Notes under the pieces: model-generated
What the model was told of the DNA's origin: nothing
Databases searched by the model: none
What the model saw: the letters and a program-made list of their open reading frames with translations, nothing else
In this document: positions 15,915 to 25,200 of the stretch, piece after piece
How the letters are laid out: every line of letters begins with the position of its first letter
How positions within the stretch are numbered: the first letter of the stretch is position 1
Position numbers and translations under genes: made by a program
Assembly: GCF_039537585.1 (NCBI RefSeq)
Contig: NZ_BAABAU010000001.1
Location: forward strand, 1,364,001-1,428,000
From: Frondihabitans peucedani
Lineage (GTDB): Bacteria > Actinomycetota > Actinomycetes > Actinomycetales > Microbacteriaceae
Direction: 5' to 3'
Length of the DNA stretch: 64,000 bases

Positions 15915-17336
15915 TCAGCGCGCCGCAACGCCATCGTCGACGGACCTGTCGGCGTGGGCACCGTCCGAGGGGCCTGCGGTCGGGGCGGCCGCAGGGAGGG
16001 GCGCGGAGCGCCCCGTCTGCTCCTGTCGACGAGTGCGACCGCCGAGCTTCGCGTCGGTGAGGACGAGGCCGACGACGGGGGTCTTGGCGTTCTCGAGGGA
16101 GTCGAGAGCCGAGCGGAGCTGCCTGCGGTTGGTGGAGCGGCTCCGGACCGTGACGGCCGTGGCGTCGGTGAGGTGGCCGATCGTCAGCGCGTCGGCGTAG
16201 TCGAGGACGGACGCGGTCTGCACGATGACGAGATCGTAGGCGGCCGCCACCTCGCGGACGAGAGCGCCCATGGCGTTCGATCCGAGCGCGAAGTGCGGGT
16301 TGGAGTGGCCTCCGCCGGTCGTGAGGAGGTCGACGCTCCCGGTCCAGTGCGTGGTCGCCTCCTCGAGCGTGGCCGACTCGGCGAGCACGTCGCTGAGACC
16401 GGCCCGGTCGTCGACGGAGGCGAGCCTCGCCAGCGAGGGAGCGCGGAGGTCGGCGTCGATCACGAGCACCCGGGCGCCTCGCTCCGCCACGGCGAGAGCC
16501 AGATCGAGCGCGAGACCGCTGCTCTCGCCCGTGCGGGAGGCGGACGTGAGGGTGAGCGTCCGGAGCAGGCCCCCGTCGCCTGCGAAGCGCAGGGTCGCGC
16601 TGATCCTGCGCACGTCTTCGGCGAGGGCACTGTCGGGAGCGTCGCGGAGTGCCAGCTGGCCGGCGGCACCGCGCCGGGTCGCGCCGATGACGGGGACGCC
16701 AGAGCGCGCCTGCAGGTCGTCGACGGTGCGGAGGCGGGTGTCGAACAGGAGACGCCCGATGGCGTACAGGATGCCGACGACGAGGCCGATGAGAGCAGCA
16801 GAGATCTCGATGAGGTGGCGGTTGGGGCCGCTCGGGTTCTGCGGGACGAGCGCCGGGGCGACGATCGAGATGGCGACCGGGGCCTTGCCCGAGGAGGAGG
16901 TCGGCGCCAGGTCGGTCGCGACCGAGCGGAGCGAGCGCGCGACGGAGTTCGAGATGCTCGCGGCCCGGGTGGCCGAGGAGTCGGTCACGGTGATGTTCAC
17001 GAAGACCGTGTTGAGCGGAACCTGCGCGTCGATCTGGCGCGCGAGCTTGGTCGGCGTGGTGTCGAGGTTCAGCTCGGCGATGACCGGCGTGAGGACCGAT
17101 GAGGTGGTCGCGAGCTCGGCGTACGACTGGACGACGTTCTGCGTGAAGGTCGAGCCCTGCAGGAGGTCGCTCCCGCTGGTGTTGCCCGACGACGCGACGA
17201 AGAGGCTCGACTCCGACTTGTACGAGTCGGCGAGGGTCGACGCGAAGCCGTAGCCGACGATGCCGCCGACGAGCGTGAGCGCGACGAGGACGATCCAGCT
17301 CTTGCGAAGAGCCTTCCAATAGTCTTTCGGGTCCAT
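15915..17336 (-). CDS. Wzz/CpsD-like polysaccharide copolymerase with degenerate BY-kinase domain
   Basis: The 473-residue protein joins an N-terminal Wzz-type chain-length domain to a CpsD/CapB-like tyrosine-kinase fold. The Wzz part has a membrane helix at ~15-35, an extracytoplasmic part, a PNRHLIEISAAL motif and a second helix near 245. In the kinase fold the Walker A lysine is replaced (RTGESSGLA instead of xGEGKST). Walker A' (VLVIDADLRAP) is kept. The Walker B Asp is replaced by Gln (LVIVQTAS instead of VIIDTPP). No C-terminal tyrosine cluster is present. The protein therefore probably sets chain length or assembly structurally, without ATP hydrolysis. Two starts are possible (17336 or 17351). 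Confidence 0.85.
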   Translation of the reverse strand: MDPKDYWKALRKSWIVLVALTLVGGIVGYGFASTLADSYKSESSLFVASSGNTSGSDLLQGSTFTQNVVQSYAELATTSSVLTPVIAELNLDTTPTKLARQIDAQVPLNTVFVNITVTDSSATRAASISNSVARSLRSVATDLAPTSSSGKAPVAISIVAPALVPQNPSGPNRHLIEISAALIGLVVGILYAIGRLLFDTRLRTVDDLQARSGVPVIGATRRGAAGQLALRDAPDSALAEDVRRISATLRFAGDGGLLRTLTLTSASRTGESSGLALDLALAVAERGARVLVIDADLRAPSLARLASVDDRAGLSDVLAESATLEEATTHWTGSVDLLTTGGGHSNPHFALGSNAMGALVREVAAAYDLVIVQTASVLDYADALTIGHLTDATAVTVRSRSTNRRQLRSALDSLENAKTPVVGLVLTDAKLGGRTRRQEQTGRSAPLPAAAPTAGPSDGAHADRSVDDGVAAR

Positions 17337-17379
17337 CGGAGGGGCTTCCATTCCTGATCGGGGCGGGTCGGCGGCCGCT

Positions 17380-17407
17380 GGCTGCGGGAGATTCGGGCTC
17401 CCGAGCC
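17380..17407 (-). promoter_or_regulatory. Leader hairpin with CCCGAA loop upstream of the wzz-like gene
   Basis: In the mRNA sense the arms CGGGAG and CTCCCG enclose CCCGAAT, and outer GGCT/AGCC pairs extend the stem across one bulged C. It lies 44 nt before the start codon and about 40 nt after a TAGGCT -10-like box. The same loop occurs in the hairpins at 18649, 18721, 27487 and 27510. Confidence 0.6.
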
Positions 17408-17504
17408 GTGGTGCGGTGTCTCCCCCACCGGCACTGCCACAGCGATTCGCCAAGCCTAGGCGGTCGGGCCCTGGCCGAGCGACCGTGCGTCGTCGCACGA
17501 GGTG

Positions 17505-17519
17505 CCCCCAGATCGGGGG
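17505..17519 (-). promoter_or_regulatory. GC-rich palindrome upstream of the wzz-like gene
   Basis: CCCCC-N5-GGGGG lies about 170 bp before the gene. Read on the minus strand, the surrounding 22 bp differ at only three positions from the element upstream of the beta-helix gene (31351-31372). Confidence 0.45.
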
Positions 17520-17538
17520 ACAGCCGGTGTCCCCTGGG

Positions 17539-18618
17539 TCAGCGGGTGGCGCTGCCCGGCGCGACCGGGGCGTCGGGGCGGGGCCTCACGGGGCGCCTGG
17601 CCAGGACGAGCGGAGGCTCGTACAGCAGGCGCGCGGGCGTCGACGCGAGGACGGCGTGGAGGCGGAGGGCCAGGATCACGGCGAGGCCGGCCAGGATCGG
17701 CGGCAGGATCATCGCCACCGGCGTGAGGAGCCCGAGCAGGGGCGTCTCGTGGATGACGAACGCCATCGCCAGGATGATCGGAGTATGGGCCAGGTAGATC
17801 GGCAGCGTCTGCTGCCCGATCCTGCCGAGGAGCCGGACGGGCATCAGGAACCGGCTGAGGGCGATGCCGCCGAGGACTCCCGCGATCGAGTTGACGAAGT
17901 ACGCGCCCGGGAAGTGGCTCAGACCGAAGAGCCCGAGCACGACGGAGATCACCGCCCACACGCCGAGGGCCGCGGCGAGGAGCGCGGTGTTGCGGGTGTT
18001 GCCGTACCGGATGATCCACTGGCGCAGGTAGATGCCGCCGACGAAGAACAGGTAGTACTTCGCGCTTCCCTCCCAGCCGTCGTTGATCCCCGGCCAGTTC
18101 ATGAGCGCGACGAAGGCGATGGCCGCGGCGACCCCGATCTGCAGACGGGAGTCGATGCTGCGGGTCGCGCGGGCGACCACGAAGAAGATGGCGAGCGCCC
18201 AGATGAACCAGAGCTCGTAGATGGGCATGACCGGCGCCAGGATCAGGCCCACCACGGTGTCGCGGACGCCGCAGCACTTGTCCTGCATGACGAGGCCGAG
18301 CTGGAAGAACAACGCGCCGATGGTCTCCCAGATGAGGAAGACCCAGACGAACAGCAGCACCTTCGACCGCAGGAGGTCGCCCCAGGACGCGCGGAGCCAC
18401 TTGGTCGCGAAGAGGCCGGAGAGGGTGAAGAACAGCGGCATCCGGAGGGACGCCAGGGTGTTGTCGACGGTCGACCACCACTCGACGTGGAAACCGGCGC
18501 CGAGGAGCCAGTTGGTGGAGTGGTAGAGCGTGACGAGCAGGATCGCGATGCCGCGACCGGTGTCGATCCAGGGGATGCGTTCGGCGGCGGCACGCGGCGT
18601 CGGGGCAGCGTGAGACAC
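17539..18618 (-). CDS. Acyltransferase-3 family membrane protein
   Basis: The ~359-residue integral membrane protein of the acyltransferase-3/NodX type has about ten helices. It has the RIPWIDTGRGIAILLV opening with the family's early His in TLYHST, RMPLFFTLSGLF, and a C-terminal IGQQTLPIYLAHTPII. Members O-acetylate or O-succinylate extracellular polysaccharides. I prefer the GTG at 18618, which has GAAAGG five nt upstream, over the ATG at 18654, which would place the conserved leader hairpin inside the coding region. It is paralogous to and divergent from the next gene. Confidence 0.85.
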   Translation of the reverse strand: MSHAAPTPRAAAERIPWIDTGRGIAILLVTLYHSTNWLLGAGFHVEWWSTVDNTLASLRMPLFFTLSGLFATKWLRASWGDLLRSKVLLFVWVFLIWETIGALFFQLGLVMQDKCCGVRDTVVGLILAPVMPIYELWFIWALAIFFVVARATRSIDSRLQIGVAAAIAFVALMNWPGINDGWEGSAKYYLFFVGGIYLRQWIIRYGNTRNTALLAAALGVWAVISVVLGLFGLSHFPGAYFVNSIAGVLGGIALSRFLMPVRLLGRIGQQTLPIYLAHTPIILAMAFVIHETPLLGLLTPVAMILPPILAGLAVILALRLHAVLASTPARLLYEPPLVLARRPVRPRPDAPVAPGSATR

Positions 18619-18648
18619 GGTGGCCTTTCGGGTCAAGGACACGGGGAT

Positions 18649-18664
18649 GGACATTCGGGTGTCC
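18649..18664 (-). promoter_or_regulatory. Leader hairpin with CCCGAA loop, minus-strand acyltransferase
   Basis: In the sense strand GGACA-CCCGAA-TGTCC forms a 5-bp stem and 6-nt loop, beginning about 6 nt after the predicted start of transcription from a TACGCT -10 box (18677-18682). Its partner at 18721-18736 has a compensatory base-pair change in the stem. Confidence 0.6.
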
Positions 18665-18720
18665 GTCCCGCCTCCGAGCGTAGAGGGCCGCGGCCTCCGC
18701 CGCTAGTCTGTGGGGAGGAC

Positions 18721-18736
18721 GGGCACCCGAATGCCC
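18721..18736 (+). promoter_or_regulatory. Leader hairpin with CCCGAA loop, plus-strand acyltransferase
   Basis: GGGCA-CCCGAA-TGCCC lies about 6 nt after the predicted start from a TAGTCT -10 box (18704-18709). It is the mirror partner of 18649-18664: one stem pair is G-C here and A-T there, and the loop is identical. Confidence 0.6.
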
Positions 18737-18764
18737 TCTGTTCGTCGGCCCGAGACGGTGACAC

Positions 18765-19886
18765 ATGGCAACGACTGCTGACGCTCCCGCGCGAGCGAGA
18801 CCGCGCGAGACCTGGATCGACGTCGCGAAGGGGATGGCGATCATCCTCGTCGCGCTCTTCCACTCCATCATCTTCCCGGCCGAGATCCGGCTCGCCGGCC
18901 CCTGGGAGACGCCGGCGACGCTCCTCGACACGTTCCGGATGCCGCTGTTCTTCTTCACCGCGGGCATGTTCGCGCAGAAGGCGATCTCGAAGCCGTTCGC
19001 GGAGCTGTTCTGGTCGAGGATGGCGCGGCTGATCTGGCTGTTCCTGCTCTGGTGCACCATCTGGTTCGTCGCCTTCCAGTTCATCCCCCTGGTCGGCCAG
19101 GGCCAGGCGCGCCCGACCCTCTCGTCGCTCCTGCTGTCGCTGGTCTGGCCGAACGAGAGCACCTGGTTCGTCTACGGGCTGGCTGTCTACTTCGCCCTCG
19201 CCTGGCTGATCAAGCCGCTGCCGCTCTGGGCCCAGCTCGCCATCGCCTTCGTCGTCGTGGAGCTCTTCGGGACGAAGCTCATCGACTCGCCGAACGGCGC
19301 GCTCGACAAGATGGGCATGTACTTCCTGTACTTCCTGCTGGCGACGAAGGTGTCGGCCGCGGTGCGGGCGCGCGCCCCTCTCGCCACGTGGCGCGTCACG
19401 ATCCTGGCCTTCGTCCTGTACTTCGCGGCGGCCGTCTCGAGCGCCAAGTTCGACTTCCTGACGGCGCCGGTCGTCCGCGTCGTCGTCAGCCTCCTGGCCA
19501 TCACGGCCGGGTGCGCGCTGGCCGTCATGCTGAGCCGGCTCCGCGCGTTCGACTGGCTGCGGAGGCTCGGCCAGAACACGCTGCAGGTGTACCTCGTGCA
19601 CTTCTACCCGATCCTGATCGGGGTCGCGCTCCTCGCCCCGGTCGCGGGGTCGCTCCACGCGTTCGCCATCGTCGTCCCGCTCGTCTTCACCGCGGTGGCG
19701 ATCGTCGTGTCGCTCGGCGTGCACTCGCTGACCCGGCGCGCCACCTGGCTGTGGGGTCTCCCCGCGCCGCTCGCGCGCCTCGGGGCGCGCGCCCCGCGTC
19801 AGTCGGCGGTCGGATCGACGGGCGACGACGCGGGCGCCGCCGAGCGGCCCTCCGCACGTCGCCGGGCCAGATCCCTGGACACGTAG
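18765..19886 (+). CDS. Acyltransferase-3 family membrane protein
   Basis: This 373-residue paralogue of the divergent neighbour has the same opening (ETWIDVAKGMAIILV, LFHSIIF), then RMPLFFFTAGMF, and a C-terminal LGQNTLQVYLVHFYP. It should add acyl groups to sugars at the membrane. Together with its partner it would provide two different modifications of the secreted polymer, but donor and position are unknown. The 3' end overlaps the convergent flippase gene by 88 bp, within low-complexity C-termini of both proteins. Confidence 0.85.
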   Translation: MATTADAPARARPRETWIDVAKGMAIILVALFHSIIFPAEIRLAGPWETPATLLDTFRMPLFFFTAGMFAQKAISKPFAELFWSRMARLIWLFLLWCTIWFVAFQFIPLVGQGQARPTLSSLLLSLVWPNESTWFVYGLAVYFALAWLIKPLPLWAQLAIAFVVVELFGTKLIDSPNGALDKMGMYFLYFLLATKVSAAVRARAPLATWRVTILAFVLYFAAAVSSAKFDFLTAPVVRVVVSLLAITAGCALAVMLSRLRAFDWLRRLGQNTLQVYLVHFYPILIGVALLAPVAGSLHAFAIVVPLVFTAVAIVVSLGVHSLTRRATWLWGLPAPLARLGARAPRQSAVGSTGDDAGAAERPSARRRARSLDT

Positions 19887-21175
19887 CGGAGGTTCGGGAT
19901 CACCTGCAGCAGCAGGACCGTCAGAGCCGACCCGATGATCGGCCCCGCCGCTCCGAACGGAGCGATGAGCAGCCACGAGACCCCGAGGTTGAGCGGGATC
20001 ATCAGGAGGCTCGGCACGACCTGGAACTTCAGGCCCGCCTTGTCGGTCATGTACATGCCGATCGGGTACTTCGCCGCCTGAAGGGCGACGTAGGCGACGA
20101 ACGAGATCAGCAGCAGCGGCGGGAGCTCGATCCGGCCGCCGGCGATGAAGTCGACCAGCCAGGGCGACAGGACCGCCAGGAGGCCGCCGACGAGGAGGCC
20201 GCCGCCCAGGAACCAGAACGTCGGCCTGGTCGGCGACTCGATCCGCCCGGCTGCGCGGTGCCCGGCGTAGATGGGCCAGAGCGCCACGCCCGCGGCAGCG
20301 ATGGTCTGCAGGACGAGCCCGAACAGCTGCGAGGCCAGGTTGTACTGGCTGAGATCCTGCGACGACCCGACGTGGCTGATCAGGATCCGGTCGGTCTGGA
20401 ACGCGATCGGCTGCGCGAGGGTCTGCACGAGCATCGGCCACGCGAGGTTGAGCACGGCCACGCTCCGGTACGAGCGGACCTTGAAGACGAGTCGGAAGGC
20501 CTGCCCGATCTGAGGCGAGAGGGCCCTGGCCGCGATCCAGAGGCAGAGCACCGAGAGGAGCGCGTTGCCGATGTAGGAGACGATCGAGAGCGAGCTCCCG
20601 GCGGGGATGGCCAGCATCGCGAGAGCGCTGATCACCAGGAGCATGAAGGGCGCGACGATCGCCTGGCTGGCCACCTGCACGTTGGTCTTCTTGAGCCCGA
20701 CGAGGATGCGCTGCCCCACGGTGAGCGGCACGGCGATGCCGAAGATCACCAGGCAGAGCCCCGCGGTGAGGTTCCCTCCGGCGACCAGCCCCTTGCCGAG
20801 GAGCACCGGCCACCAGCCGAAGAAGGTGATGACGCCGGCGACCACGACCATGATGCCGCCGGAGACCATCAGGATCCGGAGCGCGGTGACGATCGTCCGC
20901 CGGACGCGGTCGTCGGTGCGCGGCGCCCTCGATCCTGCGACCTCGTTGATGACCACCGCGGCGATGCCGAGGTCGGCGAAGGGCAGCAGCGTCGGGAAGC
21001 TCGACAGGAGGCCGTACTGCGCGTAGGCGTCCGTGCCGAAGGAGTGCAGGATCACGCGGCTGGTCAGGATGCCGAGCACGCCGGAGAGCCCCATCACCAG
21101 GACCTTGATCACGGCGGTGGAGCCGACGGTGCGCATCCCCCCGGACCGGACGGGCGGCTTGTCGGTCGTGGTCAC
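19799..21175 (-). CDS. Wzx-type oligosaccharide flippase (MOP/MATE superfamily)
   Basis: The 458-residue protein has 12-14 predicted helices, the pattern of lipid-linked repeat-unit flippases. Early residues GVLGILTSRVILHSFGTDAYAQ match the Wzx/RfbX opening. It should move undecaprenyl-linked repeat units to the outer face for Wzy. The GTG start overlaps the stop of the upstream glycosyltransferase as GTGA, and that gene is in turn coupled to the large PKD protein. The order PKD protein, glycosyltransferase, flippase is therefore one operon. No initiating phosphoglycosyltransferase is seen in this window. Confidence 0.85.
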   Translation of the reverse strand: MTTTDKPPVRSGGMRTVGSTAVIKVLVMGLSGVLGILTSRVILHSFGTDAYAQYGLLSSFPTLLPFADLGIAAVVINEVAGSRAPRTDDRVRRTIVTALRILMVSGGIMVVVAGVITFFGWWPVLLGKGLVAGGNLTAGLCLVIFGIAVPLTVGQRILVGLKKTNVQVASQAIVAPFMLLVISALAMLAIPAGSSLSIVSYIGNALLSVLCLWIAARALSPQIGQAFRLVFKVRSYRSVAVLNLAWPMLVQTLAQPIAFQTDRILISHVGSSQDLSQYNLASQLFGLVLQTIAAAGVALWPIYAGHRAAGRIESPTRPTFWFLGGGLLVGGLLAVLSPWLVDFIAGGRIELPPLLLISFVAYVALQAAKYPIGMYMTDKAGLKFQVVPSLLMIPLNLGVSWLLIAPFGAAGPIIGSALTVLLLQVIPNLRYVSRDLARRRAEGRSAAPASSPVDPTAD

Positions 21176-22218
21176 CGCGCTCCTCCCCCGCGCACGAGCT
21201 CCACGGCTCGGCGGTAGGCCTCGACGTGGCGCCGACCCGCCTCGCTCCAGTCTCGCGCGGAGAGGTCGGGCCGCCCCGAGCCGGAGTCGGCCGCGGAGAG
21301 CGCACGGGTGATGTCCGCCGCTCGGAGCTCGCCCTCGTAGCGGTGCACCCAGCCCGGGCCCACCTCGTCGGCGAGCCGCTCCGTGACCGCGTTCGACGGC
21401 ACGAGGACGGGCCGGTCGAGCGACAGGGCCGTGAGGACGCCGCCCGAGTTGTGCATCTCGCGGTACGGGAGGACGACGAGCCTCGATCGGCTGACGCTCG
21501 TCACGAGGTCGGCGTCGTCGAGGAAGCGCAGATCGAGGGAGATGCGCGGGTCGTCTCCGGCCAGCGACGCGAGCCGCGCCGCGAGGTCGTCCGTCGACGG
21601 TCGGCCGGCCACGTGGAGGGTGGCGTCGCCAGGCACGTCGTGGAACTCTTGCACGAGCTCCTCGACGCCCTTGTAGCGGCGGATCAGGCCGACGAAGCCC
21701 AGGCGTCCCAGCTCGCTGGCGGGCTTGTCGAAGTCCTCGAACCAGTCGCGGTAGTGGCCGTGGAGGACGGTGTCGTAGTCCTTCCCGGCCTCCTCCGGCG
21801 TCTCGTCGTTCAGTCGGATCCAGAGGGTGGTCCGCCGCTCGAGGAGCCCCAGCAGGAGGTGCTCCCTGCGGGAGATGCCCGAGGGCCGCTCGAGGTTGTG
21901 CAGGGTCCTGACGATGGGCGTCCGGGTGACGGCGAGCCTGGCGATCAGCAGCAGGGTCAGCACCTGCCGCACGGCCTTCTTGAGCGGGCTGTGACCCGAG
22001 ACCAGGATCTCCGGCCAGTGGACGTGGAACACGTCCGAGCGCTTCAGGAGCGCCGCGCGCCAGGAGAAGGTGCGGAGAGCGACGCCCGGCTGCGACGCGA
22101 TGCTGCGGGCGAGCATCACCAGGTACGGATTCGTCGTCGGCCGGGGCCGCGGGAAGGACTGCTGCACGATGAACGTGCGGTCCTTCCCGCGGCCTCCCCC
22201 TCGGCTGGTCCGGCTCAC
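21172..22218 (-). CDS. GT4-like glycosyltransferase
   Basis: The 348-residue protein looks GT-B in fold: an N-terminal half with FHVHWPEIL and RTLHNLERP, and a C-terminal donor-binding half with LGFVGLIRRYKGVEELVQEF, FLDDADLV, VLPYREMHNSGGVL and the loop SNAVTERLADEVGPG. These are features of retaining GT4 or closely related enzymes. The GTG start at 22218 overlaps the stop of the PKD gene (GTGA). It presumably adds one residue of the exopolysaccharide repeat. Donor and acceptor are unknown. Confidence 0.8.
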   Translation of the reverse strand: MSRTSRGGGRGKDRTFIVQQSFPRPRPTTNPYLVMLARSIASQPGVALRTFSWRAALLKRSDVFHVHWPEILVSGHSPLKKAVRQVLTLLLIARLAVTRTPIVRTLHNLERPSGISRREHLLLGLLERRTTLWIRLNDETPEEAGKDYDTVLHGHYRDWFEDFDKPASELGRLGFVGLIRRYKGVEELVQEFHDVPGDATLHVAGRPSTDDLAARLASLAGDDPRISLDLRFLDDADLVTSVSRSRLVVLPYREMHNSGGVLTALSLDRPVLVPSNAVTERLADEVGPGWVHRYEGELRAADITRALSAADSGSGRPDLSARDWSEAGRRHVEAYRRAVELVRGGGAR

Positions 22219-25200
22219 GGCTTGAAGGCGCTCAGCTGCTGGAAGCTCACCACCTGGGCACCGTTGGTCGAGCTGCCGGACTCGTAGGCCAGGACGCCGA
22301 CGTCTCCGGCAGTCTGCAGCGTGGCGGACGAGTCGGTCGCGGAGACCGTCCAGGCGCTCGGCTCGGCGGTGCCCGTGGGCCACGCCTTCGCCTTGACGAC
22401 CGTCGGGCTGGTGCCGGTGACCTGGATCCGCATGCTGATCGACGATCCCGCGGTGACCGTGAAGGGCAGGGTCGTGTCCTTCGTCAGGGCGATCGCGGTC
22501 GACGAGTTCGGGAACGCGCTGAGGTTCATCGACGCCGTCCCGTTGCTCAGCAGGCGGACCGTGCTGCGGTACTCGTTGTTCGTCGAGATCTTGCGTCCGG
22601 TGGCCGTGATGTACGTCCCGCCGCCGGTCGCCGCCTTGTCGAGGGTGAACTGGAGCCGGTAGTCGGTGTTGACCTGGCTGACGGTGCTGAGCTCGGCGCC
22701 CGCCTGCGCGCCCGGGCCGCTGAGCGAGATCCTGCCGGACCCGCCGCTGACGCTCAGAGCCGAGGCGGAGCCGATCCTCGCCCAGGCGCCGCCGGTGTCG
22801 GCGGTGCCCCAGCCGTTCGAGACGGTGCGTCCGAAGGCGTCGAGGGCGAAGGGCGCGTTGGCCGGAGCCGTGACGGTCACCGTGGAGGTGGCCGTGCTGG
22901 TGGCGCCCTTGTCATCGGTCACCTTGAGCGTCACCGTGTAGGTCCCGGCCGTGTCGTAGGCGTGGCTGGTCGTCTTGCCGGTGGCCGAGGCGCCGTCTCC
23001 GAAGGTCCAGGCGTAGGAGGCGATCGTCCCGTCGGGATCCGACGAGGCGGATCCGTCGAGAGCGGCCGTCAGACCGGTTACCGTCGGAGTGAAGGCAGCC
23101 GTCGGAGCCTGGTTCGCCGGAGCGGTGACCGTGACGTTCTGCGTCTGCACGGCGGTCGCACCGTCGTTGTCGGTGACCGTCAGCTTCACCGCGTAGGTGC
23201 CCGCGGCGGCGTAGGTGTGGCTCGCCCTGGCGGTCGACGCGGTCGCTCCGTCACCGAAGCTCCACGCGTAGCCCGTCACGGTGCCGTCGCTGTCGGCCGA
23301 CGAGGTGCCGTCCACGCTGAGCGCGAGGTTCGAGGCCGAGCTGGTGAACGACGCCGTCGGAGCGGCGTTCGGCGCCTTGGCGACGGTCACCTGCTGGGTG
23401 GTCGTGCCGGTCGCGCCCTTGTCGTCCGTCACCGTGAGCGACACCGTGTAGGTGCCGGCCGCAGCGTAGGTGTGCGTCGCCGTCCGACCCGTCGCCGTCC
23501 CGCTGTCGCCGAAGCTCCACGAGTACGAGGCCACGGTGCCGTCCGAGTCCGACGACGCGGTGCCGTCGGCCGACAGGACGAGCGCGTTGCTCGCGGCCGT
23601 GAACGCCGCGGTGGGCGGCACGTTGGCCGGAGGCGCGACGGTGACCGTCGTGGTCGCGGTGCCCGTGGCCCCCTTGTCGTCGGTCACCGTGAGAGTGACC
23701 GTGTACGTGCCGGCGGCGACGTAGGTGTGGTCGGCCTTCGCAGTCGTCGCGGTCGCGCCGTCTCCGAAGTCCCACGCGTAGCCCACGACGCTGCCGTCGG
23801 AGTCGGTCGAGGCCGTGCCGTCGACCGACGCCTTGAGGTTGCTGGTCGACGTCGTGACGACGGCGGTGGGGGCGGCGTTCACGTGCGGCGCGGTGACCGT
23901 GACACTCGCGGTCGAGGTGCCGCTGCCGCCGTCGTTGTCCGTCACCGTCAGCTTCACCGTGTAGGTGCCGGCAGCTGCGTAGGCGTGGGTCGGCTTGACG
24001 CCGGTGCCCGTGCTGCCGTCGCCGAAGTCCCAGGCGTAGGAGGCGACCGTGCCGTCGGTGTCGCTCGACGCGGTGGCGTCGAACGCGCTCGACAGGTCGG
24101 TCGGCGTCGATGTGAACGACGCCGTCGGCAGGACGTTCACCTTGGGAGCCGTCACGACCACCTGGGCCGAGTAGGAGGCTGTCGCGCCCTTGTCGTCCGT
24201 GACGGTCAGGGTGACCGTCTTCGTGCCCGCCGTGGAGTAGGCGTGGGTGGGGGTCCGGCCGGTGCCCGAGGTGCCGTCGCCGAAGTCCCAGGCGTACGAC
24301 GCCACGGTGCCGTCCGCATCGGTCGAGCCGGAGGCGTCGAGAGCGGCGGAGAGGTCGGTCGTCTTCGAGGTGAACGAGGCGACGGGAGGCTGGTTGGTCG
24401 CTCCGGCGCTGCCGAGGGCGTAGTGGTCGCCGACGGTCGAGGCCGACAGGGCCTTGTCGTAGATCGACACCTCATCGATGGAGCCCTTGAAGTAGGAGCT
24501 CGAGGAGCCCCAGGTCGTGTCGCCGCCGATCTTCCAGTAGCCGGAGTACGCCTGCGCCTGCGTCTGCGGGTTCTGGCCCTGGAGCGCCCCGTCGACGTAG
24601 AGCTTCAGCCCGTCCGACGACTGCGAGGCGACGACCTGGTGCCAGGTGCCGTCGTTGTAGGCGCCGCCCGTGGTGATCGTGTTCAGCTGACCCGTGTACG
24701 TGCCGAACACGAGCTGGCCGTTGTCCTGCATGTAGATGTGGCGGTCGTAGGAGCCGGACGTGCCGGTCTGCGACGACCCGAAGCCGACGATCTTGCCGCC
24801 GGTCGTGGTCGTCGTCTTGAACCACGCCTCGATCGAGTAGACCTCGGGGTCGTTGTACGACTGGACGCTGTCGACCTGGCCGCTCTGGCCGTCGAAGGTC
24901 GCAGCGGTGTCGGTCGTGCCCGAGACGGCGCCCGAGGTGCCCTGGGTGACCCCGCCGGTGTAGACGCCGGCCGTGCCGGACAGGCTGGAGTCCTTGGCCG
25001 TGGTCGAGCCCGCGGCGTCGCCGAGACGGTAGTAGAGGTACGGGTTGTCGGAGAACACGCGGCTGCCGTAGTTGTCGCTCGGAGCCGAGTTCAGCTGCGA
25101 CGCATAGCCGGCAGCGACGAACTGGTTGTTGGCCTGCGTCTGCGTCAGCGCCGTCGGGTAGACGGAGACGTCGTCGATCGAGCCGGCCAGGAAGCTGTTG

